From Actinoplanes oryzae (lineage in GTDB: Bacteria > Actinomycetota > Actinomycetes > Mycobacteriales > Micromonosporaceae): DNA of 56,263 bases. The notes beneath the pieces are model-generated. The model worked only from the letters and a program-made list of their open reading frames with translations. It made no database searches and had not been told where the DNA came from. The translations under genes and the position numbers were made by a program. Within the stretch, counting starts at the first letter, position 1; the number at the start of each line of letters is the position of its first letter. Below, one piece after another: positions 8,338 to 16,279 of this stretch. The stretch is from assembly GCF_030757795.1 (NCBI RefSeq), contig NZ_JAUQWH010000044.1, forward strand, positions 1-56,263, written 5' to 3'.

Positions 8338-9840
8338 ATGACGCGCCCGGATCTCGACTGCGACGTTCTGGTGGCCGGCGCCGGGCCCACGGGCCTGATG
8401 CTGGCGAACTGGCTGGTCAAGCTCGGGGTCCGGGTCGTCGTCGCCGACGGCAAGCCCGGTCCCACCCGGGAGTCCCGGGCGCTGGTCGTGCAGGCACGCA
8501 GCATCGAGGCTTACGACCAGCTCGGCCTGGCCGGCAAGGTGCTCGCGGCGGCCAACCGGGCCGACGGGCTGGCGCCGGGCTTCGGCAGCCGCGCCTACGG
8601 GCGCATCCCGCTCGGCCGGATCGGGGCGGGCGTCACGCCGTACCCGTACATCGAGGTGCTGGAGCAGAGCCGCAACGAGGAGATCCTGCACGACAACCTG
8701 CGCGCCCTCGGCGGCGAGGTCTGCTGGGGCGAGGAGATCACGTCGGTCGAACCCGAGGGGGAGGGCGTCACCGCGGTGGTCGGCGGTCGCACTGTGCGGG
8801 CTCGGTTCTGCGTCGGCGCCGACGGGGCGAATTCGATTGTCCGCAGGTCCCGGGACATCGCGTTCGAGGGCACGACCAATCCGCACCGCTTCTTCGTGAT
8901 CGACGCGATCGGCGTGGCCGGGATGGTCGGCGGGGCGATCAACGTGCGGCCCGCCGGCGAGGACTTCCTGATCGGCTTCCCGATGACCGGGCGCGGCAAC
9001 TGGCGGCTCATCGGCGTCGTGCGCGACGACGACGGGGACGGCAAGGTCGCCGAGGAGGATGCGCGCTCCCGGATCCGGCGGCTCTTCGCGGTCACGTACG
9101 GGCGGTCGCGCTGGTTCGCCACGTACAAGGTGCACCATCGGGTGGCTGCCCGGTTCCGGGACGGGCCGTTCTTCCTGGCCGGTGACGCCGCGCACGTCCA
9201 CTCGCCCGTCGGCGGGCAGGGCATGAACACGGGACTGCAGGACGCGCACAACCTCGCGTTCAAGCTGGCGGACGTCATCCAGGGCCGGGCGGACGCGGGC
9301 TGGCTCGAGCGGTACGAGGCGGAGCGCCGGCCGGTCGCCCGTACCCTCGTGGCAACGACCGACCGGTTGTTCGGCCTGATCACCTCCGAGAAGCGACTGG
9401 CCCGGCTGGTCCGGCGCGCGGCGGCGCCCGTGCTCGCGCCGCTGGCGGTGCGGCTTGCGCCCGGGTCGTCGGGTGGGACACGCCTGTTCCAGTACGTCTC
9501 CCAGGTGCGCATCCGCTATCCGATGCTGCCCGAGTCGCCGCGTGACCCGGTCGTCGGCCGGCGGCTGCCGTGGGCCGGCGACAACTACGCGGTGCTGCGC
9601 ACGTGCGTCTGGCAGGTTCACCAGTACGGAGACATCGACGGACCGCTGCCCGAGCTGGGCCTGCCCGTGCACGTGTTCCCCGCCGCGCCGCCGGAGACGG
9701 CGTTGCGGGCCGGGATGCTTTACCTCGTCCGGTCGGACGGGTTCGTGGCGGCCGCGGCTGCCCCGGGCTCGGCGGCCGAGGTCTTCCGGCGGGCGATGCC
9801 TGCGGGGTGGAGTGGCGACAACCTGGGCTCCGGCGGGTGA
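8338..9840 (+). CDS. FAD-dependent aromatic-hydroxylase-like monooxygenase
   Basis: A 500-aa flavoprotein of the PheA/TfdB class A monooxygenase group. The N-terminal dinucleotide motif GAGPTG is at 13-18, CVGADGANSIVRR matches the DG motif, and GDAAHVHSPVGGQGMNTGLQDA (GD at 282-283) is the FAD-ribityl motif. A thioredoxin-like C-terminal domain typical of phenol hydroxylases is suggested by the last 120 residues. These enzymes use NAD(P)H and O2 to hydroxylate aromatic rings. It sits 1 nt after the dipeptidase stop, so it is probably co-transcribed. No aromatic-degradation genes flank it, so the substrate is unknown. Confidence 0.88.
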   Translation: MTRPDLDCDVLVAGAGPTGLMLANWLVKLGVRVVVADGKPGPTRESRALVVQARSIEAYDQLGLAGKVLAAANRADGLAPGFGSRAYGRIPLGRIGAGVTPYPYIEVLEQSRNEEILHDNLRALGGEVCWGEEITSVEPEGEGVTAVVGGRTVRARFCVGADGANSIVRRSRDIAFEGTTNPHRFFVIDAIGVAGMVGGAINVRPAGEDFLIGFPMTGRGNWRLIGVVRDDDGDGKVAEEDARSRIRRLFAVTYGRSRWFATYKVHHRVAARFRDGPFFLAGDAAHVHSPVGGQGMNTGLQDAHNLAFKLADVIQGRADAGWLERYEAERRPVARTLVATTDRLFGLITSEKRLARLVRRAAAPVLAPLAVRLAPGSSGGTRLFQYVSQVRIRYPMLPESPRDPVVGRRLPWAGDNYAVLRTCVWQVHQYGDIDGPLPELGLPVHVFPAAPPETALRAGMLYLVRSDGFVAAAAAPGSAAEVFRRAMPAGWSGDNLGSGG

Positions 9841-9893
9841 CAGCCCGGCGAGCCTGTTGCCCGATCGGTGATCAGTCCTGATAGGATTCGAAC

Positions 9894-10100
9894 ATGAGTT
9901 CGAACGAGGCCATCGAGGCGCTGCGCGCCGCCGGTAGTGCTCTGGGGGACGTCGACGTCTCCGGGTGGGACGACTCCGCCCTCTCCGATCGTCTTGCCGA
10001 CCTGTCGGCGGCGCTGTGTGAGCTCGACGCCCAGCTGAGCCGGGTGGCCGACGCCGTCCGGGCGCGCGGCCTGCAGATCGCCGAGCCAGCCGCCGCCTGA
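9894..10100 (+). CDS. small hypothetical protein, DUF222-N-terminus-like
   Basis: A 68-aa acidic, helical protein. TAGGAT at 9882-9887 lies 6 nt before ATG, a good leaderless promoter, so this small ORF is likely expressed. The sequence (WDDSALSDRLADLSAALCELDAQLSRVADAV) resembles the N-terminal helical region of actinobacterial DUF222/HNH proteins. No HNH part follows, so it may be a truncated remnant or a genuine small protein. Its 3' end is repeated downstream. Confidence 0.6.
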   Translation: MSSNEAIEALRAAGSALGDVDVSGWDDSALSDRLADLSAALCELDAQLSRVADAVRARGLQIAEPAAA

Positions 10101-10150
10101 CGGCCTGCCTGACGGCCGAGCCGCCGCCGGCCGCCGCCTGACGGCCCGCC
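10081..10150. repeat. Repeat of the 3' end of the preceding small gene
   Basis: The segment containing the stop, ccgccgcctgacggcc (10090-10105), recurs at 10131-10146, and cctgacggcc also occurs at 10108. Both long copies are preceded by ccgag. The rest of the gap up to the ligase start at 10329 shows no gene. Confidence 0.65.
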
Positions 10151-10328
10151 GCCCGCCGCCGCGTGATGCCGGGCCTGCGGCTGCCCGGCCATCGGCTGAT
10201 CTTTGCTCGGGTGCGCTGGGCAGCTGATGACGGGTGGCGCGCTGGGCGGGGCTCGGCGGCGGCGGTCCGTCCGGGGGAGCGGCAGCGAGCGGCCGGAAAA
10301 TGTCGGAGGGGGCTGCCAGGATGAGGGC

Positions 10329-11864
10329 GTGCTGTTCCTCGACCTCGCGGCCACCTCGGCCGCCGTGAGTGCTGTGCCCGGGCGGAAGGCCAAGGTGGAG
10401 CTGCTCGCCGGTGCGCTCCGGCAGCTTGAGCCCGACGAGGTGGCCGCCGGATCGGCCTACCTGGCCGGGGAGCTGCGGCAACGGCAGACCGGAGTCGGCT
10501 ATGCGGGGCTCCGGGATCTTCCCGCGCCCGCCGCCGAGGCCGTGCTGACCGTGCGCGAGGTGGACGCCCGGATCGCCGACATCTCGGTGGTCGCCGGGGC
10601 CGGGTCGCAGGCGCGGCGACGGGAGCTCGTGGGGGAGCTGTTCGGGCGGGCGACGGCCGACGAACAGCGGCTGCTGGTCGGGCTCTTCGGCGGCGAGCTG
10701 CGGCAGGGGGCGCAGGCCGGGCTACTGGCCGATGCGGTGGCCAAGGCGGCCGAGGTTCCGATGACCGCGGTGCGGCGGGCGCTGCTGCTGTCGGGCGACC
10801 TCAAGCAGGTGGCCGTCGCGGCGCTCGCGGGCGGGGCGGAGGCGCTCGCCGGGATCAGCCTGCGGGTGGGCACGCCGCTCACGCCGATGCTGGCCGCCAG
10901 CGCGCCCGACGTCGGGGCGGCGCTGCTCAGCACCGGGGTGCCCGCCACGGTGGACGTGAAGCTCGACGGCATCCGGATCCAGGTGCACCGCTCCGGCGAC
11001 GAGGTGGCCGTCTTCACCCGCAGCCTCGACGACATCACGGCCAGGCTGCCCGGCGTGGTCGCCGCGGCGCGGGCGCTGCCGGTCTCCGAGGTGGTGCTCG
11101 ACGGCGAGGCGATGGCGCTCGGGGCGGACGGGCGGCCCCGGCCGTTCCAGGAGACGTCGAGCAGGGCGGCCACCCGGGGCGCGAGCGGCGGCCCGCCGCT
11201 GGTGCCCTACTTCTTCGATCTGCTGCATGTGGACGGCGCCGACCTGCTCGACGAGCCGGGCCGGGTGCGCTGGTCGGCACTCGCCGAGACCCTGCCGGGC
11301 GATCTGATCGTCGGCCGCCGCACGGTGACGACCGAGGAGGAGGCCGCTGCCGCCTTCGCGGAGGCGATCGCCGCCGGGCAGGAGGGCGTCGTCATCAAGG
11401 CGCAGGAGGCGCCCTACGACGTCGGCCGCCGCGGCTCCGCCTGGGTCAAGGTCAAGCCCCGGCACACCCTCGACCTCGTGGTGCTGGCCGTCGAGTGGGG
11501 CCACGGCCGCCGCAAGGGCTGGCTGTCGAACCTGCACCTGGGCGCGCGCGACCCGGAGACGGGCGGCTTCGTGATGCTCGGCAAGACGTTCAAGGGGCTC
11601 ACCGACGAGCTGTTGCGCTGGCAGACCGAGCGCTTCCGCGCGCTGGCGGTAGGCGACAACGGCTGGGTCGTCACCGTGCGCCCGGAGCAGGTCGTCGAGA
11701 TCGCCTTCGACGGGGTGCAGACGTCTCCGCGCTATCCGGGCGGCGTGGCGCTGCGCTTCGCCCGGGTGCTGCGCTACCGCGACGACAAGCGGGCCGAGGA
11801 GGCGGACACGATCGACACGGTACGCACGATCGGCGCCCAAGCCCCCGCCGAGCCGGAGGACTGA
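10329..11864 (+). CDS. ligB: ATP-dependent DNA ligase (LigB-type)
   Basis: A 511-aa nick-sealing enzyme that uses ATP, separate from the NAD-dependent replicative ligase. An N-terminal helical DNA-binding domain (LFLDLAATS, YLAGELRQRQTGVGYAGLRD) closely resembles mycobacterial LigB. The nucleotidyltransferase motif I KLDG has active-site Lys211. Motif III-like FFDLLHVDG, motif IV EGVVIK and motif V WVKVKP follow, then an OB-fold. GTG at 10329 preceded by aggatgaggg was chosen because it matches the conserved LigB N-terminus; an upstream in-frame extension is Gly/Arg-rich and not conserved in type. The 3' end is tandemly repeated downstream. Confidence 0.92.
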   Translation: MLFLDLAATSAAVSAVPGRKAKVELLAGALRQLEPDEVAAGSAYLAGELRQRQTGVGYAGLRDLPAPAAEAVLTVREVDARIADISVVAGAGSQARRRELVGELFGRATADEQRLLVGLFGGELRQGAQAGLLADAVAKAAEVPMTAVRRALLLSGDLKQVAVAALAGGAEALAGISLRVGTPLTPMLAASAPDVGAALLSTGVPATVDVKLDGIRIQVHRSGDEVAVFTRSLDDITARLPGVVAAARALPVSEVVLDGEAMALGADGRPRPFQETSSRAATRGASGGPPLVPYFFDLLHVDGADLLDEPGRVRWSALAETLPGDLIVGRRTVTTEEEAAAAFAEAIAAGQEGVVIKAQEAPYDVGRRGSAWVKVKPRHTLDLVVLAVEWGHGRRKGWLSNLHLGARDPETGGFVMLGKTFKGLTDELLRWQTERFRALAVGDNGWVVTVRPEQVVEIAFDGVQTSPRYPGGVALRFARVLRYRDDKRAEEADTIDTVRTIGAQAPAEPED

Positions 11865-11977
11865 TCACTCACAGCACGGCGAGCCAGGCCCCTGCCGAGC
11901 CGGAGGGCTGATCACTCACAGCGCGGCGAGCCAGGGCCCCGCCGCGCAGGAGGAGTGATCACTCAGAGCGCGGCGAG
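11841..11977. repeat. 47-bp tandem repeat (3 copies) across the ligase 3' end
   Basis: tgatcactca starts at 11862, 11909 and 11956, exactly 47 bp apart. Copies 1 and 2 share the whole unit including gccgagccggagg; copy 3 is diverged and merges into the convergent membrane-protein gene's end. Copy 1 contains the ligase stop codon. Confidence 0.9.
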
Positions 11978-12409
11978 GGAGCGTACGTAATTGATCTGCT
12001 GGTGAATGGCCGTCAGCTGGGACTGGTCGGTGATGGCGATGCGGGAGACGTAGTGGCGGGTGCCGTTCGTCACCGTGATCTGAACCGTGCCCGTGGTGAC
12101 GGTCGTCTTCGCCAGCAGGAAGAGCAGGCTGAAGACGGTCAGCACGCAGAAGCCGAAGATCGCCGCCAGGATCGCCCAGGTCGGGATCTTGGACTGGTGG
12201 TGCCAGTAGTCGTTGACCGTCCACGAGGAGCCGGCCAGCGGGATGTCGCCGGCGGGGGTGTGGACGACGGTCGAGGTCACGCCGAGGTCGCCGATCTGGA
12301 CGATCACCGGCCCGGGGGCGGCGGGGTGCTGCGGCGCAGCGGGCACCGGCGGCGGCGTCGGCACACCCCAGGGGTCGTCCGGCGGCGGCGGAACTACGGG
12401 GTACGTCAC
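11963..12409 (-). CDS. small membrane protein with Pro-rich N-terminus
   Basis: A 148-aa protein not recognised as a named family. The Pro-rich cytoplasmic N-terminus (PPPPDDPW, TPPPVPAAPQ) leads into a beta-like stretch, then one long hydrophobic segment at about residues 77-100 (WAILAAIFGFCVLTVFSLLF), followed by a Thr/Val-rich region probably outside the membrane. The GTG start is supported by TAGGGT (complement of 12416-12421) exactly 6 nt upstream, a leaderless arrangement. The gene converges on the ligase gene, and its 3' end lies in the third copy of the 47-bp repeat. Function unknown. Confidence 0.75.
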   Translation of the reverse strand: MTYPVVPPPPDDPWGVPTPPPVPAAPQHPAAPGPVIVQIGDLGVTSTVVHTPAGDIPLAGSSWTVNDYWHHQSKIPTWAILAAIFGFCVLTVFSLLFLLAKTTVTTGTVQITVTNGTRHYVSRIAITDQSQLTAIHQQINYVRSLAAL

Positions 12410-12448
12410 CGGAAAACCCTAACCGCGCTCAGGAACACAGGAAAAGGG

Positions 12449-13492
12449 TCACTCCGCGCGCCGCGCCGCGGGAACAACCGCCCCCGAAGCGCCGCCCGAC
12501 GAGGAACCAGCAGCGCCGCCCGACGAAGAACCAGCAGCGGCGTCGCCCGACGAAGGAGCAGCAGCGCCGTCGGTGGAGGACGAGGAGGAGGGCGAGGGCG
12601 AGGAGGAGGGCGAGGGCGAGGAGGAGGGCGAGGAGGAGGGCGAGGAGGGCGAGGAGGAGGGCGAGGAAGCGGGCGAGGCGGGGGAAGCGCCGCCGGAGGA
12701 GGCCGCCAGCCGGTCGTCGGCAGCGGCGACCCGGTCGATGCGCTTCTTCGGGGCGTCGCCGGTCGCCTCCTTGCGAGCCTGCCAGCCGTACACGATCAGG
12801 GCGAGCACCGCGAACAACCACCACTGCACGGCATACCCGCCGTTCTGCCAGGAGTCCTCGTGGTCGATCGGGATCGCCGAGAAGCCCTGCGCCGGCTCGC
12901 TGTCCAGGACGTACGCCCCGTACAGCGGATAGGGGATCTTCGGGGCCAGGCGCGGGAGCGAGACCCGGCGAGTGTCGAGGCGGCCGTCGCGCTCGATGAC
13001 GTCGGACGGGCGGCTCTCGGTGAGGTGGAGCTGGCCGACCACCGTGACCTCGCCCGCCGGGGCAGGCTTGGAGAGCGGGCCGGACAGCGCGTCGCCGCTC
13101 GCGGGCGGGACCCAGCCGCGGTCGACGAGGACCGCCGTGCCGTCGGCGAGGACGAGCGGGGTGAGGATCTCGAAGCCGACGTTGCCGTCGACCGTGCGGC
13201 CGCGGGCCTGCACCTCGTGGGCGGGGTCGTAGCGGCCGGTGACGGTGATCTTCGTCCAGGCCCTGCTCTTGCCCGGGGACGCGCCCGCCTGGCCCGCCGC
13301 GACCGGCTTGGCCAGCACCGACGTGAGTGGCACGGCCGGGGTCGAATCCGCGGCGTCGATCCGCTCGTTGATTTCACTGCGCTCGTGGTACCGGTGGAGC
13401 TGCCAGTTGCCGAGGAGAACCATGACCACCGAGGCGGCCACCGTCAGCGCCAGGGCACCCAGCCAGCGCGGGGTCAGCAGGAACCGGTACAC
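12449..13492 (-). CDS. SURF1 family cytochrome-oxidase assembly protein
   Basis: A 347-aa membrane protein. SURF1 hallmarks are an N-terminal TM (about residues 9-30), LGNWQLHRYHERSEI, the periplasmic core with GRYD, VGFEILTPLV, VLVDRGWVP, and a second TM near YAVQWWLFAVLALIVYGW. SURF1 helps heme a insertion into aa3 oxidase. The last 90 residues are an unusual Ser/Pro/Ala low-complexity tail encoded by imperfect repeats at about 12570-12670. The GTG start follows TAGCCT (complement of 13499-13504) by 6 nt, so it is probably leaderless. M. tuberculosis also has a SURF1 gene (Rv2235) beside cobD/cobC, consistent with conserved context. Confidence 0.9.
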   Translation of the reverse strand: MYRFLLTPRWLGALALTVAASVVMVLLGNWQLHRYHERSEINERIDAADSTPAVPLTSVLAKPVAAGQAGASPGKSRAWTKITVTGRYDPAHEVQARGRTVDGNVGFEILTPLVLADGTAVLVDRGWVPPASGDALSGPLSKPAPAGEVTVVGQLHLTESRPSDVIERDGRLDTRRVSLPRLAPKIPYPLYGAYVLDSEPAQGFSAIPIDHEDSWQNGGYAVQWWLFAVLALIVYGWQARKEATGDAPKKRIDRVAAADDRLAASSGGASPASPASSPSSSPSSPSSSPSSSPSPSSSPSPSSSSSTDGAAAPSSGDAAAGSSSGGAAGSSSGGASGAVVPAARRAE

Positions 13493-13538
13493 GCACCGAG
13501 GCTACCCCTGCTGCCGACGGCACCCCACGCCCGGCGGG

Positions 13539-13544
13539 TAGGGT
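13539..13544 (+). promoter_or_regulatory. -10 box (TAGGGT) for cobB
   Basis: TAGGGT is 34 bp upstream of the cobB ATG, giving a short leader that includes the ribosome site gaggga at 13564-13569. Confidence 0.45.
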
Positions 13545-13578
13545 GCGAATTCTTACCGATCACGAGGGAGCCCCACCG

Positions 13579-15396
13579 ATGTCCACCCAACCCCGCCTGG
13601 TGGTGAGCGCGCCCTCCTCCGGGCACGGCAAGACCGCCGTCGCGGTGGGCCTGCTGGCTGCGGCCGCGGCGCGTGGCGTTCCCGCGGCCGGGTTCAAGGT
13701 CGGCCCCGATCACACCGACGCCGCCTACCTGGGCCTCGCCGCCGGCCGGCCCGGCCGCAACCTCGACCCCCGCCTGGTCGGCTCGCAGCGCATCGCGCCG
13801 CTCTTCGCGCACGGCGCGACGGGCAGCCAGCTGTCGGTCATCGAGGGCGCGATGGGCCTGTTCGACAGCCTGACGGGCCAGCCCGAGCTCGACGGTACGG
13901 CCGCCGTGGCCGCCGCGCTCCGCGCCCCGGTGCTGCTCGTCGTGGACGTGGCCGCGATGGGGCACTCGCTGGCGGCGCTGGTGCACGGCTTCCGGATGTT
14001 CGACGAGATGGTGCACCTCGGCGGTGTCGTGCTCAACCGCGTCGCGTCGCCGCGGCACGAGGAGATGTTGCGCACAGCGCTCGACGACATCGGCATGCCG
14101 GTGCTGGGCGCCCTGCGCCGCGGTGATCTGCCCGCCGTGCTTCCGGCGCGCGGGCAGGGCCCCGTGCCGGTGGCGCATCGCACGGTCGAGGCCTCTCGGG
14201 CCGTACGCCGATTGGGTGAAGCCGTCGCCGGCGCGCTCGATCTCGACCGCATCATGGCCCTCGCGGGCACCGCGCCGGCCGTCCCCGCGGCGCCGTGGAG
14301 CCCGGCCGACGCGCTGGAGGGCCCCGATCTGCCGGTGCAACGCCCGGTGATCGCGCTGGCCGGCGGCCCCGGCGCCCCGTACACCTATGTCGAGACGGCC
14401 GAGCTGCTCACCGCCGCCGGCGCGGACGTCGCGGTGTTCGACCCGCTGCGGGACGAGGCGCTCCCGCCGGGGACGCGCGGCCTGATGATCGGCGCCGGCC
14501 TGCCCGAGGGGTACGCCGAGGAGCTCTCCGCCAACCGCCGCCTCTGCGCCGCCGTCGCGCAGCTCGCGCACGAGGGCGGTCCGGTCATCGCCGAGGGCGT
14601 GGGGTTGCCGTGGCTGACCCGCGACTTCGACGGCCGGCCGATGTGCGGCGTGATCGACGCCACGGCCACGACCGGCACGCAGACGGTCGCGGGCTACCGC
14701 GAGGCGACCGCCCCGTCGACCAACCTGCTCGCCCCGGCCGGCGCCCGCATCACCGGCTACAAGCAGCACCGCGCGATCGTGTCCCCGCGCGCCGGGCACG
14801 TTCCGGCGTGGACGTGGTCGGGCGGCAACCCGGAGGGCTTCGTCTGGCGTCAGGTGCACGCCTCGCAGCTCGGCCTGCACTGGGCCGGTGCCCCGGAGAT
14901 CGCCCGGCGGGTCGTCGCCGCGGCGGTGGCGGGCACGCTCGGCTCGGCGTCGGCGGCGACCACGCAGACGCTCACCGCGACTCAGGTCACCCCGCCTGTC
15001 ACACCGCCTGTCACCCCGCCGGTCGGCGCGCCGCAGAGCTCCGGCCAGCCGCAGTACGTTCCCGGGCAGAGCGCGCCGTCGCACGGTGGACCCGGGCACG
15101 CGACGGTCCCGCTGAGCGGCGCCCAGGCCGCGGTGCCGAGCCAGGCGAGCGGTCCGGCCCGCCCGGGCAACCACCAGGGGTACGCCGACGGCGCCCCCGA
15201 GGCCGTGTCGCCGGCGGCCGGATCGGCCCGTGTGCCGGGCGCGCCGGCTCCGGACGGATCCGTCGGCGTGGCGAGCTTCCCGGCGGCGGGCGTGTCGGAA
15301 CCGGCGAGCTTCGCGCCGCACTCCGCGGGGCCGGCGAGCGATCAGGACGAGGCCACCCTGTCCCTCTCCGCCGTGCACCACCAGCAGCCGGGCTGA
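13579..15396 (+). CDS. cobB: cobyrinate a,c-diamide synthase homologue (CobB/CbiA) lacking the glutaminase Cys, with long C-terminal tail
   Basis: A 605-aa protein. The N-terminal ATPase has P-loop SSGHGKT (13-19), FKVGPDHTDAAYL and EGAMGLFD, as in CobB/CbiA, which amidates the a and c side chains of cobyrinic acid. The C-terminal domain keeps GYREA and HASQLGLHW, but the nucleophile motif, normally AEC(A/G)GL, reads AEGVGL, with Gly340 encoded by GGC at 14596-14598. Glutamine-dependent activity should therefore be lost unless free ammonia or another glutaminase is used. Normal family proteins are about 430-460 aa; here about 150 extra residues of Pro/Ser/Ala/Gly low complexity follow (VTPP repeats). 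The ATG has a good ribosome site. Confidence 0.9.
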   Translation: MSTQPRLVVSAPSSGHGKTAVAVGLLAAAAARGVPAAGFKVGPDHTDAAYLGLAAGRPGRNLDPRLVGSQRIAPLFAHGATGSQLSVIEGAMGLFDSLTGQPELDGTAAVAAALRAPVLLVVDVAAMGHSLAALVHGFRMFDEMVHLGGVVLNRVASPRHEEMLRTALDDIGMPVLGALRRGDLPAVLPARGQGPVPVAHRTVEASRAVRRLGEAVAGALDLDRIMALAGTAPAVPAAPWSPADALEGPDLPVQRPVIALAGGPGAPYTYVETAELLTAAGADVAVFDPLRDEALPPGTRGLMIGAGLPEGYAEELSANRRLCAAVAQLAHEGGPVIAEGVGLPWLTRDFDGRPMCGVIDATATTGTQTVAGYREATAPSTNLLAPAGARITGYKQHRAIVSPRAGHVPAWTWSGGNPEGFVWRQVHASQLGLHWAGAPEIARRVVAAAVAGTLGSASAATTQTLTATQVTPPVTPPVTPPVGAPQSSGQPQYVPGQSAPSHGGPGHATVPLSGAQAAVPSQASGPARPGNHQGYADGAPEAVSPAAGSARVPGAPAPDGSVGVASFPAAGVSEPASFAPHSAGPASDQDEATLSLSAVHHQQPG

Positions 15397-15470
15397 GAAG
15401 GGATCTCCGGGGGCGCTTTTTGTCGGTGGGTGGCCGTACGGTGAGGGGACCGCGAGGAGGGAGACCCGCC

Positions 15471-16073
15471 GTGGCCGACCGTGTGCCGCTCGATTTCGAC
15501 CCGCCGGTGCGCCGGATCCGTGGCCTGCTGCTGGGCATCACGGACGACCATCTCACCGCGCCGACGCCCTGCCCGGCGTGGAGCGTCGGCGATCTGCTCG
15601 CCCACCTGCTGAGCCTGAGCCGGGCCTTCGGCCAGGGGGCCCGCAAACGCACCGATCCCAGCGCCGGCGACCCCGCGCCGCAGCCCTCCGCCGCCGATCT
15701 TCCCCCGCACTGGCGCGTGCGGCTGCCCGAGGTGCTCGTCGACCTGTCCAACGCCTGGAAGGTGCCGGCTGCCTGGGAGGGCACGACCACGGTGGGCGGG
15801 GTCACGCTGCCCGCGGCCGCGATGGGCTCCTTCGCGGTCAACGAACTGACGATGCACGGCTGGGATCTCGCCCGCGCCACCGGTCAGGAGTATGCCGCCG
15901 ACCCCCGGCTGCTCGAGCACCTGATCGAGTTCCTGTCGCAGCAGCCCGAGCAGGGCAGCCCCGGCCTCTTCGGCCCGCGCGTCCCGGCCGGCGACGAGGC
16001 GTCGCTGCTCGATCAGGCCGTCGCCCTGGCCGGCCGCGACCCGCACTGGCGCCCGCTCACCTCCGCCCACTGA
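15471..16073 (+). CDS. TIGR03086-like DinB-superfamily metal-binding protein
   Basis: A 200-aa protein. The four-helix DinB/maleylpyruvate-isomerase-N fold is suggested by LTAPTPCPAWSVGDLLAHLL with a His in DLLAHLL, a second His in NELTMHGWDLARATGQ, and a terminal GRDPHWRPLT block typical of TIGR03086 proteins. Relatives are linked to mycothiol-dependent chemistry; the reaction here is unknown. GTG at 15471 follows the ribosome site gaggaggga, and TACGGT at 15436-15442 could be its -10. It sits between cobB and a perfect 16-bp tandem repeat. Confidence 0.8.
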   Translation: MADRVPLDFDPPVRRIRGLLLGITDDHLTAPTPCPAWSVGDLLAHLLSLSRAFGQGARKRTDPSAGDPAPQPSAADLPPHWRVRLPEVLVDLSNAWKVPAAWEGTTTVGGVTLPAAAMGSFAVNELTMHGWDLARATGQEYAADPRLLEHLIEFLSQQPEQGSPGLFGPRVPAGDEASLLDQAVALAGRDPHWRPLTSAH

Positions 16074-16090
16074 CCGCCCGGCCCGGCCGC

Positions 16091-16186
16091 GGAGGTGAGG
16101 AGCCGCGGAGGTGAGGAGCCGCGGAGGTGAGGAGCCGCGGAGGTGAGGAGCCGCGGAGGTGAGGAGCCGCGGAGGTGAGGAGCCGC
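16091..16186. repeat. 16-bp tandem repeat, six perfect copies
   Basis: The unit ggaggtgaggagccgc begins at 16091 and recurs every 16 bp to 16171. It fills the convergent gap between the DinB-like gene and the PBP gene. Confidence 0.97.
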
Positions 16187-16229
16187 GGGAGCGTACCAGC
16201 TGCGGGAGCGACAAGACCGAAAGCAACCA

Positions 16230-16255
16230 GGCCCCGGCGACGAAGCGCCAGGGCC
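16230..16255 (-). terminator. Probable terminator of the PBP gene
   Basis: Minus-strand stem ggccctggcg / cgccggggcc, 10 bp with one G-T pair and a 6-nt loop, lies 25 bp past the PBP stop. No long T-run follows. Confidence 0.55.
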
Positions 16256-16279
16256 CGGGGGAGGCAGAAGCTGAAACGC

